Positions 1 through 12,904 are shown, counted from the first letter of the stretch. The stretch is 64,000 nt of DNA from Stramonita haemastoma (GCA_030674155.1 CM060334.1:40701651-40765650), one strand, 5' to 3'. Notes: generated by a model not told the origin, from the sequence alone. Program-made: numbers and translations.

Positions 1-206
1 ACATGGTAGGTCTACATCAAGTACATGTATACCAAATGTGACTAAGATTACTGACACACAAATGTCACAAAATTACATAATGAATGAGACATGAGACATG
101 AAGATTCAGGATAATGTGGTTTGTCATTATCCATTTGTGTGCTTGACATACATGTATGCTCATACTCATAGTGAGTTCATCATCAGTCAGAATGTATGAA
201 AACATA

Positions 207-614
207 TGACGCTCCGCACGAATGAGTCGCTAGCACATTACCCAATTTTGCTCTAGAGCCATTAAAGGCAGGTAGGGTCAAGTTGTCAATTTGAGATTTT
301 GATTAATTATTAAACTATATCCGTTTATCTACCTTATAATGAAATATCAAGACATAATTTTTATCCTTTTGCTTTTAAATATGTTTTGAAATACCCAAGC
401 CTCATTCTGACAACGTGTTACGAAATAACTTGTCCGTTTCTCATTTTGCCACTTCCTGTAGTCTATCATTTCAAATTGTAATAACTTTGTACAGATTTGT
501 CGATTTTCAATCTGTTTTTGTATTTGATAGCCACTTTATTGCACATTAATACATGTCAATAACTAAAAATTGACCTCATGTGCACTCCGTCTCATTATGT
601 GGTGGAGCGTCACA
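207..614. mobile_element. MITE with TA target site, copy 1
   Basis: A ~408 bp AT-rich non-coding element. Its ends are inverted repeats (TGACGCTCCGCAC at the left, GTGGTGGAGCGTCACA at the right), each flanked by TA (205-206 and 615-616). A second copy lies in reverse orientation at 42052-42475 and shares the interior, for example the stretches around the Kozak-less AT-rich core and the 'CATTTCAAATTGTAATAACTT'-type segment in diverged form. TA duplication and short TIRs fit a Tc1/mariner-type non-autonomous element, but the superfamily is inferred. No transposase is present. Confidence 0.7.
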
Positions 615-616
615 TA

Positions 617-1906
617 TCTAGATTTTACTTTTGGAGGTTGCAGGGGGGGGGGGAGTTTTGTTTTGCTTTGTATACATGACATTTATTTTGATAAATAACA
701 TTTAAAGTTTTCAACTTCTTTGTACATGAAAATAGGAGGAAATGACTATGTTGTAAAACCAAGTAACACAAAATTTATGCATTTTCCCCTTATTTTCTTT
801 CTCTCACTCTTTCTCAAGTTCTTTCCCTTCTTTTCTGAGTTTTGTTTTTGCTGTAGAGAGTAGCTGCTGATGATTTGTTTTCATTCTTAATTCTTTTGAA
901 AATTCATTTTTGTTTGGTAAATTTTCCATCCTGAGCTGCTTTTTAAAATTTTGATTGCCATTTTCATTTTATTGTTCTACCTTCATTTTTCTAGTGCAGA
1001 TTTATATTGTATAGTATAGTGCATATTTATCAATCTGTTCTTTGCGCAGATTCAATAAATTAATGGTTAAATGTAGGAAATATCTTACTGTTCGGCGTTC
1101 AGGTTAGATTTGGTTGTGCTTTAAAAATAATGTTTTTCTGGCTACTCAGTACTCTGCTCTCATGTGGTGAAACACAGTCCCTCCTCCACTTTTCCAGAGA
1201 GGCAATTTTTTCCTGTTTGATCCTACAACTACTGAACTAGTCAGAAAAAGTAATTTTGCAAAAGCCCTGTTTACTTACTTAAATATGTTTTCACAAGACT
1301 GAAAATAGATTGATATTGTGTTTTGGCTACAAAATTCAACATATATATATAAACATATATAATACAAATTTGAATTTGGAGAATCTGTAAAAACAACAAC
1401 AACAACAAACACACACAACCCCCCCCAAAAAAAAACAAAAAAACCTGAAACTTGTTCCTATGTTTTCTTTTAGCCTCTTTTGCAATTAACAAGGCAAAGA
1501 AAGAACAGTAACAAAAACCATTGGGGTTTGGGGCTTTTTATTTCCCTCACTTGAAATGGTGAGCCAGAGACAGAGAGCTAGTAACAAAAGGGTGCCTGAC
1601 TGAAAGTAAACAGCCAGTAGGCCTACTGACTGTTGAAAGCCTGTGTCCAGACACTGTCCACTGCTGACTGCCTGGTCATGAAAGAGTGGTGTAACTCACT
1701 AAGGGTATTATCTATTATGCCACTTGTCAGAGACTGGTGAACTGTAAACATGTGTCCATGTTCTGGTTGCCACTTTCTTGTATCTGATTAGTCCATTATT
1801 GTTGCCAGAGAAAATTGATTTTAGCATTTCTGAATAGCCAGCACATTTACCATGATGTTTTGGTACTTTTCATTTTAGCAGAAAAATACAGACAATATAT
1901 AAACAA

Positions 1907-1983
<77 letters not shown>

Positions 1984-4145
1984 ATATATATATATATATT
2001 ATATATAGTCACACTTGAATTTAATAGAAATGTAGCCTGCATTTCCCACCAAGACAAATTTAAAATAGAGAAATTTACTTAAGTTATTGCGTTTAATCAA
2101 AATGTTTCCAACTCATAGGGAACCATATTATATTACTACCTTGTTTCTTAACAGAACTATGTTTCCATGCTTTTTGATGCATAAAAAAGTGTATACATAC
2201 ATGTATACAATGAAAAACGTTGTACATGTACAGAAGTGACTTAGAAAGTTAAAAAAAAAAAAAAACAAACTTTAATTCTATAACATTTTACTATGTGGGG
2301 TCAATACGACCACAGTATATATGACTACAGACTAGTCATGATCCTCATACAAGATGAAGTCTTTTTTCTTTACTTTTTCCCCTCTTGCTTGGTCAGTTTC
2401 TTGATATGTACATTTTTTTTTTTAAAGATTTGTTTCAATAACTTTTGGCATTCATTTCATGAATCACTACTCAAGGTCAGAAACAGATACCTAGGGAGAT
2501 ATGTTCTGGAGTCTTGCAATATAAAATATATTTTAGTGTTATGTTGTATTCACTGAACTTTTGTTTCACATGAATTGCTTCAATCATTTTCCTTTTAAAC
2601 TCTGCCATATCAACTGTCTCATCATGATTCCTTCTTTTGTGTATGTGCATCAAGTGTGAAGTATGTGAGTATGTGCATATGTTGGCATGATGTAGTGTGA
2701 TACAGTATATAGTGTGCTGTGTCTTGGTTTGGCTTTTACAGTTTTAGTTTTGTGCTGTGTTATAGTGCTTATTACTAATACAATAGTATTACTATTAGTG
2801 CACATGTATACATGGTTGTGTTGGGTAAAATTGTTTCTGATTTGTTTTTTCTGTTGTTATTTTTGGGTAAGGGGTCAAAATCAAGTTAAAAAATTTTAAG
2901 ATCTATATATGTGATATAAATGTTAGTTATGAAAAAAAAAAAAAAAAAAAAGCACAGACAATCACACCTTCTTATTGCAGCTTCACAAAATTGAACAACT
3001 TAACAAAACTGTTACAAGCAAAAATTTCATTTCCAAAGGCTGACATGCTTGATTTACTCATCAGGACAGCCTAGTTTTAGATCAATGTAGCTACTGGAAA
3101 CAGCACAATGTACATTTTTATGTGTCTGGAACACATGTGTTCTACACACGCAGCCCAGTACAGTGAATTGGTGTGAATTGCATGAGTTTGACCCCAGTGC
3201 CTACTCAACCATTGAGACTGTGTGCATGCAGTTTCTCTGCCTTTTAATATTTTACACTTAACTCTGATTCATCCTTCAAATTTTAAAAGAGTCCTCAGTA
3301 GGTCAGTGGATTACTACATGCTCTGGTAATGCATGCTTTTTATCTGCTACAACTGAACAACTACAATCATCATTCTCTCATTCAGTACTCAGCTAGCTTC
3401 AGAGGCATAACATGAGGAGCCAAATAATCCTAAAATAAAATAAAAAATGTGCCCAATTTTTCACCATGAGTGGTGTGCGCACCAGCTTTTCTGATAAATT
3501 GGGATAAACTAAGCAAGGCCCCTTTTGCAACATATTCTGAGAGCACACACACAAAAAATAAACAAACAAAAAAATACCACACAACAAGGCAAATTAAGGA
3601 CAAGGGGGAGGGCGACAACTATACAAATAGAGATTATGCACTCACAGATTCCCAGTAAGTGGACCCTGAATTTCCCTGTGACAGTGTGAGAAATATGATT
3701 GTAAAGTCTAGCTTAAGTAACAAATGATTTTTTTAAATGATTAAAATACAGCATGAAGTTAGCTGATCAGTGGACTTCAAACACTCTTAGAATGTTCACT
3801 GGTCCAAGCTCATACTTCTTACAGAATCTGATAATTTGTTTACAACTATTTGGTAGTTGGCTATAAAACATTAAAACTAAGTATAATGAATTATTACTGC
3901 CACTCAGTAAGTAACTATTGATGCATTAACATAAATATTACCAGCACTTAGTAACTTACTATTAGTACTGCTCAGTCACTGAATCAATGGACTGGCTGTT
4001 AGTGTTGTGTACACTACATTATTGGCTTATAAAATTTTACAGTTCAGCTAGTCAGCATGCAACTACCTTTTATATCTGGATCTAGATTAATGATTATTGT
4101 TGCTGTTACAATGCATATCATTGTCATTAACATTATCATCATCAT
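617..4145. other. AT-rich non-coding sequence, no gene seen
   Basis: No exon with good splice sites and no recognisable protein similarity was found on either strand. The stretch holds a short G run near 643-653, an (AT)n tract at 1910-2008, and short A runs near 2250 and 2932-2951. Open frames here are short, hydrophobic or low-complexity, and look like chance in AT-rich DNA. Confidence 0.5.
1910..2008. repeat. (AT)n microsatellite
   Basis: About 100 bp of nearly pure alternating AT with single-base slips (ATAATATA) every 20-25 bases. Confidence 0.95.
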
Positions 4146-4406
4146 CAAGTTTTGCTTTTCGTATTCAATGGCCTGCAGGTCGTTTTGTAATCAGCAGCTT
4201 GTACGTAAAGCAAGAGCCATTTTGGCCGATTCCTCCCACGCTCTGTTTTCAGAATTTCAATTGTTGCCTTCAGGACGTCGTTTTCAATGCCACAACAGCA
4301 AAACAAACAGAAAAAGGAATTCCCTTGTGCCAGTAGCTATCCGAGTTCTAAACTCACATAACACTGACTGAGGTTGTTTGTTTTTGTTTTTGTTTGTTTG
4401 TTTGCT

Positions 4407-4410
<4 letters not shown>

Positions 4411-4498
<88 letters not shown>

Positions 4499-4517
4499 CG
4501 TGCGTGTGTGTGTGTGT
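4411..4517. repeat. (GT)n microsatellite
   Basis: About 105 bp of GT with GC substitutions near 4495-4503. Confidence 0.95.
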
Positions 4518-4686
4518 AAGCTTCTCTAAATTACTTACCTGCCACTGTTATGTATGTAGCCAATTCATACAGGGGTGCACACACATGCATATGTACCCAT
4601 AAAATGGGTATGTCTTATTTTTGGCTTTGTTGATTTTCTTTGAATTGCTTGTAAATTCACATGTCTTTTTACCATTATGTGCGTGT

Positions 4687-4734
<48 letters not shown>

Positions 4735-4880
4735 GGGTGGGATGTGGTGGTGTGTGGTAGGGGGGGGGGGGGGGGGGGGGTGTGTGTATGGTGGAGGTGG
4801 GGGGGGGGGGGTGGGATGTGTGGGGAGGGGGGGGGGGGGTGTGGTGTGGTGTGTGTGTATGGTGTGGGGGCGTGGGGGGT
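4687..4880. repeat. Poly-G run and G-rich tract
   Basis: A pure run of 47 G (4687-4733) is followed by about 150 bp of G-rich sequence with TGTG interruptions and further G runs of 18, 14 and 14-15. The tract has strong potential for G-quadruplex formation. Runs this long are also error-prone in sequencing, so the exact length is uncertain. Confidence 0.9.
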
Positions 4881-5219
4881 GTTATGTGTGTGCGTGCATG
4901 CATGTATATGTGCGGGTGTGAACACGTGCGTATAATGTGTAAATAATGGTGATCATATGTCTTTTCTAGTCAATGGTTTTTAAGAACATTGTATCTAAAC
5001 ATTGGTGTGTGTGTATGCGTGTGTTTGCGTGTGTGCAAGCGCGCACGCGTAGAGTGTGAGTGTTTGTGACATTTTATTTGTAGTTATATAATGTTTGAAC
5101 AAATAAGAAATGTAGCTTCTTCGTGTGTTTGATTATGATTTGTATCAATATGCCTGTCAGTATTGTAATTGCCCTTCAAGGATGATTAAAGTGTTTTTGA
5201 CTTGACTTGACTTGACTTG

Positions 5220-6639
5220 CAGTGACAAAGTCAGAATCAGTCAATCTGTCTGCAGATCTAGAAACTGTAGAAGTTGTAAAATTAGAACAGATGTTGAGGT
5301 ATGAATATAAACATGGCACGGTTCACAAAAACTGCCAAAAGAAATCGATGAACTGGAGTGAAATTTTAACAGTATAGTGAGTATACCCTCTCCAGTCACA
5401 CTTTATTTAGAACTACCTGCTATGGCAAACCATGTTGGTGATGTCATCCCTTTCTGTGCTGTTTGTGCGTTCACTTTTGGTTTGAACTATACAGAACATT
5501 AGTGGCAATAAAGTATAAAAACTACATGAGACTGCCAGAGTAAACATTTACCTCAAGTAGGATACATGTGTGGTCGACAGGAAAAGATGCTTTTATTAAA
5601 TTCTGAAATCTATCATAACATGATATGCCTGATGAACATGTAAGATGTATGCAAGTCACTACACTATAGTTCAAATGACATGAACAGTAGCTCTGCCAAC
5701 ACAGCTGCTTTTTTTTTTTATATCAGGAACACTTAACTAGACAGACATTGACCAGTTCCAAAATGTTGTCAATTTTGCCATTTGAGACAAACTGAAATTA
5801 GTAATAGTAATCTTTGACCAACTACAATAAGAAAATTGGTCGACTGACCCACCTGACAAAAAGATTTTAATGGGTTTAGCAAAAATGAGGCATTTGAAAG
5901 ACTACACAGCACACTCCTTTATTACTTAACACTTCTCTCCCTCTCTCTGTGATGTCTTTTCTCACACACACATAGACACACACACACACACCGCTACACC
6001 AGTGTTCATGTGATGTGATAAAAGAACAGTACTAAGGTACCATTAGAAAACAGAACGCCACACAGAATGTTCGTAATTTTTGTGGTTTGAAAGCCTTGGA
6101 ATTTAACGTTTTAAATTTATTTAAACTGACATTTTAAATCAAACCCTAAAAAAAACAACAGCATTTTTTACAAGGTTTTGGCCTGTGGCAAAACAAGGAA
6201 TTATTCTGTTACTCAGAAAACAAATGCTGTTTTTAGCTTTGTGTTTTGAGAGAGAGAGAGAGAGAGAACTCTGAACTATGAACTCTGAACGATTTTATTG
6301 TAGAAGGCCACCGGACCCATTACAATTTCACACACTCGCTATCCCCCCCCCCCCCCTCTCCCCCCCCACATTAATTTCATTCTCAATCCTTTCCAAGAAT
6401 GCACCTGAAAACACTTCCAAGCACAACGATTATAACATTCACTTGTGGTATTAGCATACATCTGATTAAAATGTTTGCAACATTTTAGACTAAACATAAA
6501 TTTAGTAACTAAATAAATAAATGAATGAATAACAAAAATTGATTAGAGAATTGATAATTAGGGCACAAATTGTACACAGAGTAGCATAAGACACTGAAAC
6601 AACTTGAGAAATACGTTAATCATTTTGCTACAGCCATCA
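5220..6639. other. Non-coding stretch, no gene seen
   Basis: AT-rich sequence without a recognisable exon. It contains a short CA tract near 5963-5990, a (GA)n of about 20 bp near 6249 and two C runs near 6343-6367. Confidence 0.5.
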
Positions 6640-6881
6640 TTCTAAAGCAGAACGCCTTTTGTTGGAATGATATATGAATCGTCCTAAGTCATGAAGGCTT
6701 TTGTCATCTTGCATCATAAGTTTCAATGTTTTTTCTGAAGGGTATTGCCTATAACGAGATGGGATGTATTTTTGTCGCAAATCATTCAGAGATTTACAGT
6801 AAAATAAAGAGTGTACTTCATCTTCAAGACAAGAATTGCATAGGGGGCATTTCAGATCACCCGGATTGAAAGTAGCATATC

Positions 6882-6885
<4 letters not shown>
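6640..6885 (-). mobile_element. LINE C-terminal zinc-knuckle fragment
   Basis: On the minus strand this reads CPLCNSCLEDEVHSLFYCK, then an LNDLRQKYIP segment, ending at a stop near 6640. The CxxC...H...C pattern followed by 'LR' is the C-terminal end of many non-LTR retrotransposon ORF2 proteins. The fragment is cut at 6886 by a (GA)n tract and has no start codon, so it is a decayed 3' end. The clade is not assignable from this piece. Confidence 0.65.
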
Positions 6886-6943
<58 letters not shown>

Positions 6944-6951
6944 AGGGAAGG

Positions 6952-6981
<30 letters not shown>
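6885..6981. repeat. (GA)n microsatellite
   Basis: Nearly pure GA with GGGA interruptions near 6938-6951. Confidence 0.95.
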
Positions 6982-6982
<1 letters not shown>

Positions 6983-7011
6983 TTTTATTTATTAAAAATT
7001 TTTTACAAATT

Positions 7012-7216
7012 TATTCTTTTATATCGAGGATAATGGAATAAGCACTCGAGTGCTTTTTTACATCCAGTCCCTGTGTGTATGCAGTATTGTAAATCTTGTT
7101 ATCTGTTCCTGTCGGCACACAACGGCCTACTCTTACGAAAAGCAGAACAGGATTTAACGTGTGCACAAGATGTTCTGCGTGCGTTCGCACTCAGATCCTC
7201 AGTTTATAGTCTCATC

Positions 7217-7218
<2 letters not shown>
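7012..7218 (-). mobile_element. SINE-B, head missing
   Basis: Tail and body of the SINE-B family. The diagnostic stretches are CGAGGATAATGGAATAAGC near 7025, TGTGTGTATGCAGT near 7074 and AGTTTATAGTCTCATC near 7200. The tRNA-like head is replaced by a (GA)n tract from 7219. Confidence 0.75.
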
Positions 7219-7301
<83 letters not shown>

Positions 7302-7321
7302 GAGAGAGAGAGAGAGAGAGA
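7219..7321. repeat. (GA)n microsatellite
   Basis: About 100 bp of GA with a few GAGGAGA slips. Confidence 0.95.
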
Positions 7322-7888
7322 GCTGAAGACAAAAATGCAGGGGGGGGGCAAAAATTTTGTTGGTAACTCTACAGTGAAGACAATATCTTTCAGGATGAAA
7401 TTGTGGCATAAGACAATGAATAAGGCATCATGTAGCCTATGTAATTACTAAAAACAACAACAAACAAACCAAAACACAATTTGACCAAGTGCATGGATAA
7501 TTTTGTATTTTTCAAGGGAATCTTGATCTTCTCATGCCAGAAAGTGTGTACAGTATACATGTATGACAGGGGAAAAAATGTGAGTGTGCCTGTGTGTGTG
7601 TGCATGCATGCATGCATACTCAGTGACCTGGAAACTTGCAATCATCTTTACTCAAATGTTGATCATGCCAGCCTCAGTCATACATTCACCTGTGCCTCCA
7701 TTCCTTTAAATTTTAATGTAATAAAACTGATAATCAGTGCTGAAATTTTTTTTTAAAAAAAAGATCATGTGCCACAGAAACCTCAGTCTTGGTCAGATTA
7801 AAAAAGCTTGTAACAATGAGCTGCCTCTCTTCATATTGTGTAAGATTCCTTTAAAAGGAATGAAGTAATGAAAGAAATAGTTCTAACA

Positions 7889-8125
<237 letters not shown>

Positions 8126-8141
8126 CTTTTGTTTTATTTAT

Positions 8142-8487
8142 TTATTCTTTTATATTGAGGATAATGGAATAAGCACTCATGTGCTTTTTTTACCTCCACT
8201 GGCTCCAGTCCCCCCGTGTGTATGCAGTTTTGTCAATCTTGTCATCTGTTCTCACTGGCACACAATGGCCTACTCTTACAAAAAGTGGAACAGGATTTAA
8301 TGTGTGCGCAAGATGTTCTGCATGCGTTCACACACATGGCCTCGGTTTATAGTCTCATCTGAAGGACTTTGGGGGGTGGAGTCAGCACTGATGTTAACTC
8401 CTGAGGAAAAATCCCCTCGAACAGGAATCGAACCCAGGTCATCAAACTGCGAGCGCAATGTTCTGACCACTAGGCTATCCCGTCCCT
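8142..8487 (-). mobile_element. SINE-B, near full length
   Basis: A full example of the commonest SINE here. Read on the minus strand it begins with a tRNA-like head: GATAGCCTAGTGGTCAGAAC as an A-box-like stretch (near 8477-8458) and GGGTTCGATTCC as a B box (near 8437-8426). A ~250 bp body follows (GTTAACATCAGTGCTGACTC, then the AACATCTTGCGCACACATTA region), with a tail ending in TCCATTATCCTCAATATAAA. Family features are inferred from comparison with the copies at 25269-25608 and 30183-30512. Confidence 0.85.
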
Positions 8488-8932
8488 CTGTGTGTGTGCA
8501 CTCAAGTTTAAAATATCTTTACCAGATGTGCAATTCAGTGTACTTAGAATTTTTAAAAGTATATATTTGTGTTTAAATAGCATGTTCTACCATTCAGATG
8601 TGTGAGCAGATCATTTGTGTGTGTGTGTGCGCTTGCGTGCACGTGTGTGTGTGCTCACATGTGTGTGAGCATACAATTGCTGGTTTTTCAATGTGACCCT
8701 CTTTACCCAGGCTTTGTACACATTAACTTGCTAGGTAAGTTGATAAACTATATATTTGCAGGTAATATTGTTTCTAGGCCCCTCTATTCCCAATTACTGA
8801 ATTAGCACACTAGACAAGATGATCACCCCTTCACTGTTGTGTAGACCAATTGACTACGATTGATCAACAAAAGCATCATTGAAATAAATGATCTAAACAT
8901 TTTTCCCCCAAATGTATTATAAAGTAGATTAC
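8488..8932. other. Non-coding stretch, no gene seen
   Basis: Short GT-rich patches near 8616-8670 and otherwise ordinary AT-rich sequence. If the candidate exon at 8933-9059 is real, this is the start of its first intron. Confidence 0.4.
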
Positions 8933-9059
8933 CTCCATCACGAGGATTCTCGACTTTGCCAACTGACGGTGCCCCGAAGTTACCACATGAACCGTCGACA
9001 ACCAAAGCCACGTTTAACAGGCCACATACAAAAAGTACAATTATGTGCATTGTGCACAT
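8933..9059 (-). CDS. Candidate first coding exon, secreted protein
   Basis: On the minus strand an ATG at 9059-9057 (alternative ATG at 9050-9048) opens a frame. A hydrophobic segment (MHIIVLFVCGLLNVALVV) is followed by DGSCGNFGAPSVGKVENP, which reads as a signal peptide and an extracellular start. The frame is open to a possible donor, GATGGAG|GTAATC, with the GT at 8932-8931. I do not recognise the protein and found no matching downstream exon in 1-8900. It is tentative: a signal-peptide-like stretch of this length can occur by chance. Confidence 0.35.
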
Positions 9060-9996
9060 TATGGCAACAGTTTAATCAGATAGTTACTCTGGGGAATTTT
9101 TAAGAAGATGAAAATATGCCATTTGCACTGGCAACACATAACGGTTCATAAAAACTTTCAGTCGACCATAGCGTTCCAAACGAAATCAATGCCGTCCTGG
9201 TCATCACAAACATCTACTTCCATCCACCTTCACATGGCACAATCTGACAATCAGACGGCTCAAGATAGGCAATTTCGATATTCTGGCAGTTAACAGCGTT
9301 AGCAGATGATTTATCCACGTTTACTTGTTCCTTTTTTTCGGGAAAAAAGCACAGAACAAAAATAATCTCGTGTCTCTATACAGCCTTGAACTTCTGCCCT
9401 GCCCGATGGATTGAATTTTTCGAGTAAATCGAATACACACAGTGATCACAGAACTCCGATTACTCTTCAAATATGTAGAAACCATCGAAACATTCCATTT
9501 CTTTGATTCTGGCCGCGTGTCCAAGAAATCAACAATGTAAGAATCGTCAAAAATTCACTGGGTCTCTTCGCCTACAAGTCGCCTCAGCGGAAAAAACAAG
9601 ACGTAAACAAGCCTTCGCAATCATTGGTCGCATCCAATACGGAGCTACTCGAACATTCACAGCCCCTGAGTTGCGAAACTGTTATCAAGGACAAACACAT
9701 GCTGCAGCTGGGCTTGGCAAATGAAAAGAGAAAAATTTTTTTTTTCTTTAAAAAAGAAAGGTGTTAAATATTACTTTCTTGAGATAAAATGACCCAGTGT
9801 TTATCGCCTCAGTAGGACTGACTGTTGACTTCTTTGTGTTCTATAATGCTTTTCGCCTTGTCATATTTTTTTCTTTGTTGCAGTGACAGCAAAGCCATGA
9901 AAACTCAACAAGGAACAGGACAGGCGGCAAAACCGATCGTTAGATCTAGACGTGTGTAGCACACAACGGTCGATCATTTACGTCGGGCTAATATTG

Positions 9997-9998
<2 letters not shown>
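9060..9998. other. Non-coding; possible upstream region of 8933-9059
   Basis: Less repetitive and more GC-balanced than its surroundings (ATTGGTCGCATC with a CCAAT-type motif near 9623). No exon with coherent phase was found. It could be promoter sequence for the minus-strand candidate exon, but this is inference from position only. Confidence 0.25.

Positions 9999-10054
<56 letters not shown>
9999..10054. repeat. (CT)n microsatellite
   Basis: 56 bp of pure CT. Confidence 0.95.
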
Positions 10055-10060
<6 letters not shown>

Positions 10061-10604
10061 TAAAAAAGAACACTCTGGTCAAATAAAGACCCACAGGAAC
10101 TTTTGTTACCAACTCAGTACAAGTAAAGAAAAAGCAATTACACTTTTGGAACCGTCTTGGGGTACCAACAAAGCATCAAAATAAACAGATTCAGACTAAA
10201 GCATGTTGACAGTGTTCAGTCGGTGACACAACACGACCCTAAAAATGACAGATCGATAACAATCAATGATTACGTGTTCGATCAGGAAATGTAACGCACG
10301 TTTATAGTTGCGTATGCCTGAAGAAGTCTGTATTGTAAGCTGAGGACCGCACCACCTGTAGGCCTACTGAGTTTATAATTATGATAAACTTGAACTGTCT
10401 ACTGTGACCAAAATGTAAGTCACTCTCGCAGTTGTCATACAGTTTCTTTTTAATTCAGTGCCAGGCTGGACCCTTGACTGATTTAGAATCAAGATGACCT
10501 GAAACGTAAATTATTCCAATCAGTTCACAAATTAAAATACGATCATCTGCCAAACGGTGGTGATTCCTGTCAGAGATACACTGATGTATTTATTCTTTTA
10601 TTTT
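10055..10604. other. Non-coding stretch, no gene seen
   Basis: Unique-looking sequence with no splice-flanked open frame that I could support. Confidence 0.4.
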
Positions 10605-10772
10605 ATCTATTTATTCTTTTATTTCGAGGATAGTAGAATAAACAATTATGCGCTTCTTTTTTTTTTTTACATCCAATTCCCGTGTGTATGCAGTTTTGTA
10701 AAGTTTGTCATCTGTTCCGCACAAATGGCCTACTCTTATGAAAAATGGAACAGGTTTTAACGTGTGCACAAG
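10605..10772 (-). mobile_element. SINE-B, head missing
   Basis: Matches the tail and body of SINE-B (TTTCGAGGATAGTAGAATAA near 10622, CCCGTGTGTATGCAGTTTTG near 10679, ending at the AACGTGTGCACAAGA motif). It is interrupted by a T run and truncated before the tRNA-like head by GT-rich sequence. Confidence 0.75.
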
Positions 10773-11261
10773 AAAGTGTGTGTGTGTGTATGTGTGTGTG
10801 TGTGTGTGTAAGAGACAGAGACAGAGAGACACAGAGAGAGAGCGTCCTGGATAACTCGACCCAGTGAAACAGGGATGCTGCATAATTATAATTATCAAAC
10901 TGATGATCACGAAGGGTTTCTGTGTTTGCAGTTGTACTTTGGAATTTATTTCTGAAATGTGTTCAAACTGGCGGAACGGACAAAGGTGGATGAGAAATCC
11001 TAGGGGCAGGAAACAGACTGTCGGTCTAATCATGCCAGGCTGAAGTTGATGCTATCCAGTGAGTCTGTCATGGTTTTGAAAGAAATCGGCAGGCAAGATT
11101 GACTAATGTAGTGTAATGTAGTGCAGCATATTTCTTTGTTTTTCTTTGGGGGGGGGGGGGGGGGGGGCGCTGGGCAGAGGGCGGGAGGGGGGCTATGAAG
11201 GAGAGAAAGGGGCATTTTTTAATACTGGCTGATATCGGAAAATTATTCTATCCCCTAGTCT

Positions 11262-11405
11262 TGTGACCGTGGGGGCACCTCTGAAGACTTGACAACCGGT
11301 TCCCTCTATTCCTCTGATCTTTCTCAAGGCTTTGTTGAGTTCTAGGCCTGTTCATTCGCTGATGTTGTCCTCCCATCCCTTTTTGAAAATTATTAGACCT
11401 TCATA
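11262..11405 (-). mobile_element. LINE tail fragment (WEDNI family)
   Basis: On the minus strand this matches the 3' coding end of a non-LTR element found better preserved at 31083-31320 (minus) and 61662-61935 (plus). Its signature is a basic [11 protein letters not shown] stretch followed by EDNI-x-EWTGL. This copy is frameshifted and short. Confidence 0.55.
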
Positions 11406-11511
11406 AATGGTCATTTTTTGTGTAAAAAAACTGTACGACTCCCATGGCAAAAAAAAAAATCTTACAAGTTTTCTGTTTCACCTGTTCTTAATTAAGCCAC
11501 ACATATGAAGT

Positions 11512-11697
11512 AGCGCGCGCGGGCGCGCGCGCGCACACACACACACACACGCGCGCGCGCGCCGCGCGCGCAAACACATGCACATAGCACTCAGTGGCGT
11601 ACACACTGCTGTAGGCCAGTACCGCTAGTAGTCACACGCGTTTACACACACACACACACACGCACGCACGCACGGACATGGACGTGCGCGCACATGT

Positions 11698-11738
<41 letters not shown>

Positions 11739-11741
11739 TGC
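11512..11741. repeat. (GC)n/(AC)n compound microsatellite
   Basis: Alternating purine-pyrimidine tracts: CGCG at 11514-11534, AC, a second CGCG tract near 11551-11570, then AC tracts at 11641-11662 and 11699-11735. All are candidates for Z-form DNA. Confidence 0.9.
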
Positions 11742-12904
11742 ATTCGTGTGCATTCGGTGTCACCCAACTAATTTGTTTCAGGTGTTGAATGTGCTTTTTT
11801 TTTTTATTATCAATTCTGTTATTCTTTCTTTCACGCCCTGCCCATTCAGTTTTCTTGCTATGCGAGCCATTCAGCAGCGCTACTGAATGAATGACTGTAG
11901 CCTACACTACTAGGCCTAACCATGAAATACTGGGCGGAGGCATATGCCTGAATGCTAATTGGGTTAGGGTAGGTCGGAGGATTGAGAGGAAGTTCATTTC
12001 AATGATCTGTAGGCTACCAACAGCTACTACAACTCTTCTGGTCATACTCATAGAAATAAAATCATCGTTTTCTTTCCCCATTCTCTCACGAAGTTCATTG
12101 TAACAGTGAGAAGAAAAAAAAATACGGAACTGAAGTTCTAGTTGGCCGACAGTAAGTAACTCTTGGTCAGTTCAGTAGCTCTGTTCTCGCCCCTGTTTGG
12201 GGGTCATGCCCTGGCCTTAGCACAGGGGTCAGGGTCATGAGCCTCTCTGCCCCCACACCTGGGAGTTTGGGTCACGCGTTACATATGTGCTTGTATAGCC
12301 CCTGAACTGAGCTACTGCTGTCGGCAGTCAGAATCGTTGGGTCAAGTTGCTCTTCCTCCCTCTCCCCCCCCCCCCCCCCCCCCTCCTCCTTCCTACCCCG
12401 ACCGTTTCTTCCCTTTCATCGCTAGAGGATCGAGTACAGTGGGTCATGCGTCACTAGCCTAATCGGACATAGCCTATCCTAGCCTACTAGGCTACTGCGG
12501 AGAGCAACATTCCTACCCACAAAGAACAGGGGGGTAGGGTGGGAAGAGGCGAGTAAGAGGAGACGGATACAGTGATAGTGGAAGCAAGATGTTGTGTAAG
12601 TTTATTAAATGAAATACTAATTAGTCTTCTTGATGCGTACCTTTTCCTCTGTTGTATTTCCCAACGCGAAAGCACCGTACGAAAGAAGATTTAGCCTATG
12701 ACGTGTAGCCTACATTTATAAACAACATTAAACAACAACATTGATTTACCAGAACTTCTCTCAAGTCCCACGTTACCATTCCGTCTGATGTCTTAGTTTG
12801 ACTTCTTCTTGATTAAGTTTTTGAGGAGTTACTGACATGCAGGGGTTTTTTGTTTGTTTTTTTTCTATTTCGAGGATTAAAAACTGGATGTGTATGTATC
12901 ATCA
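11742..12904. other. Non-coding stretch, no gene seen
   Basis: Mixed unique sequence with a pyrimidine-rich segment and a run of about 20 C near 12362-12384. No exon supported. Confidence 0.4.

Larger units (their letters stand above)
4150..5219 (+). mobile_element. LINE 3' remnant, split by simple repeats
   Basis: Around 4210-4362 the + strand encodes the C-terminal end typical of non-LTR retrotransposon polyproteins (FSEFQLLPSGRRF, then NSLVPVAIRVLN, stop near 4370). What follows is 3' UTR, broken up by (GT)n at 4411-4517 and a G-rich tract at 4687-4880. It resumes near 4930 and ends in (TTGAC)n at 5199-5219, a typical LINE 3' tail. The 4930-5090 part recurs at 33589-33713. The element is 5'-truncated and dead; I cannot assign its clade. 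Confidence 0.65.

Noticed and set aside
4057..4371. 104-codon + frame as a host gene
   Set aside because: Its second half is the C-terminal end of a non-LTR retrotransposon and it is followed by a LINE-type 3' end.
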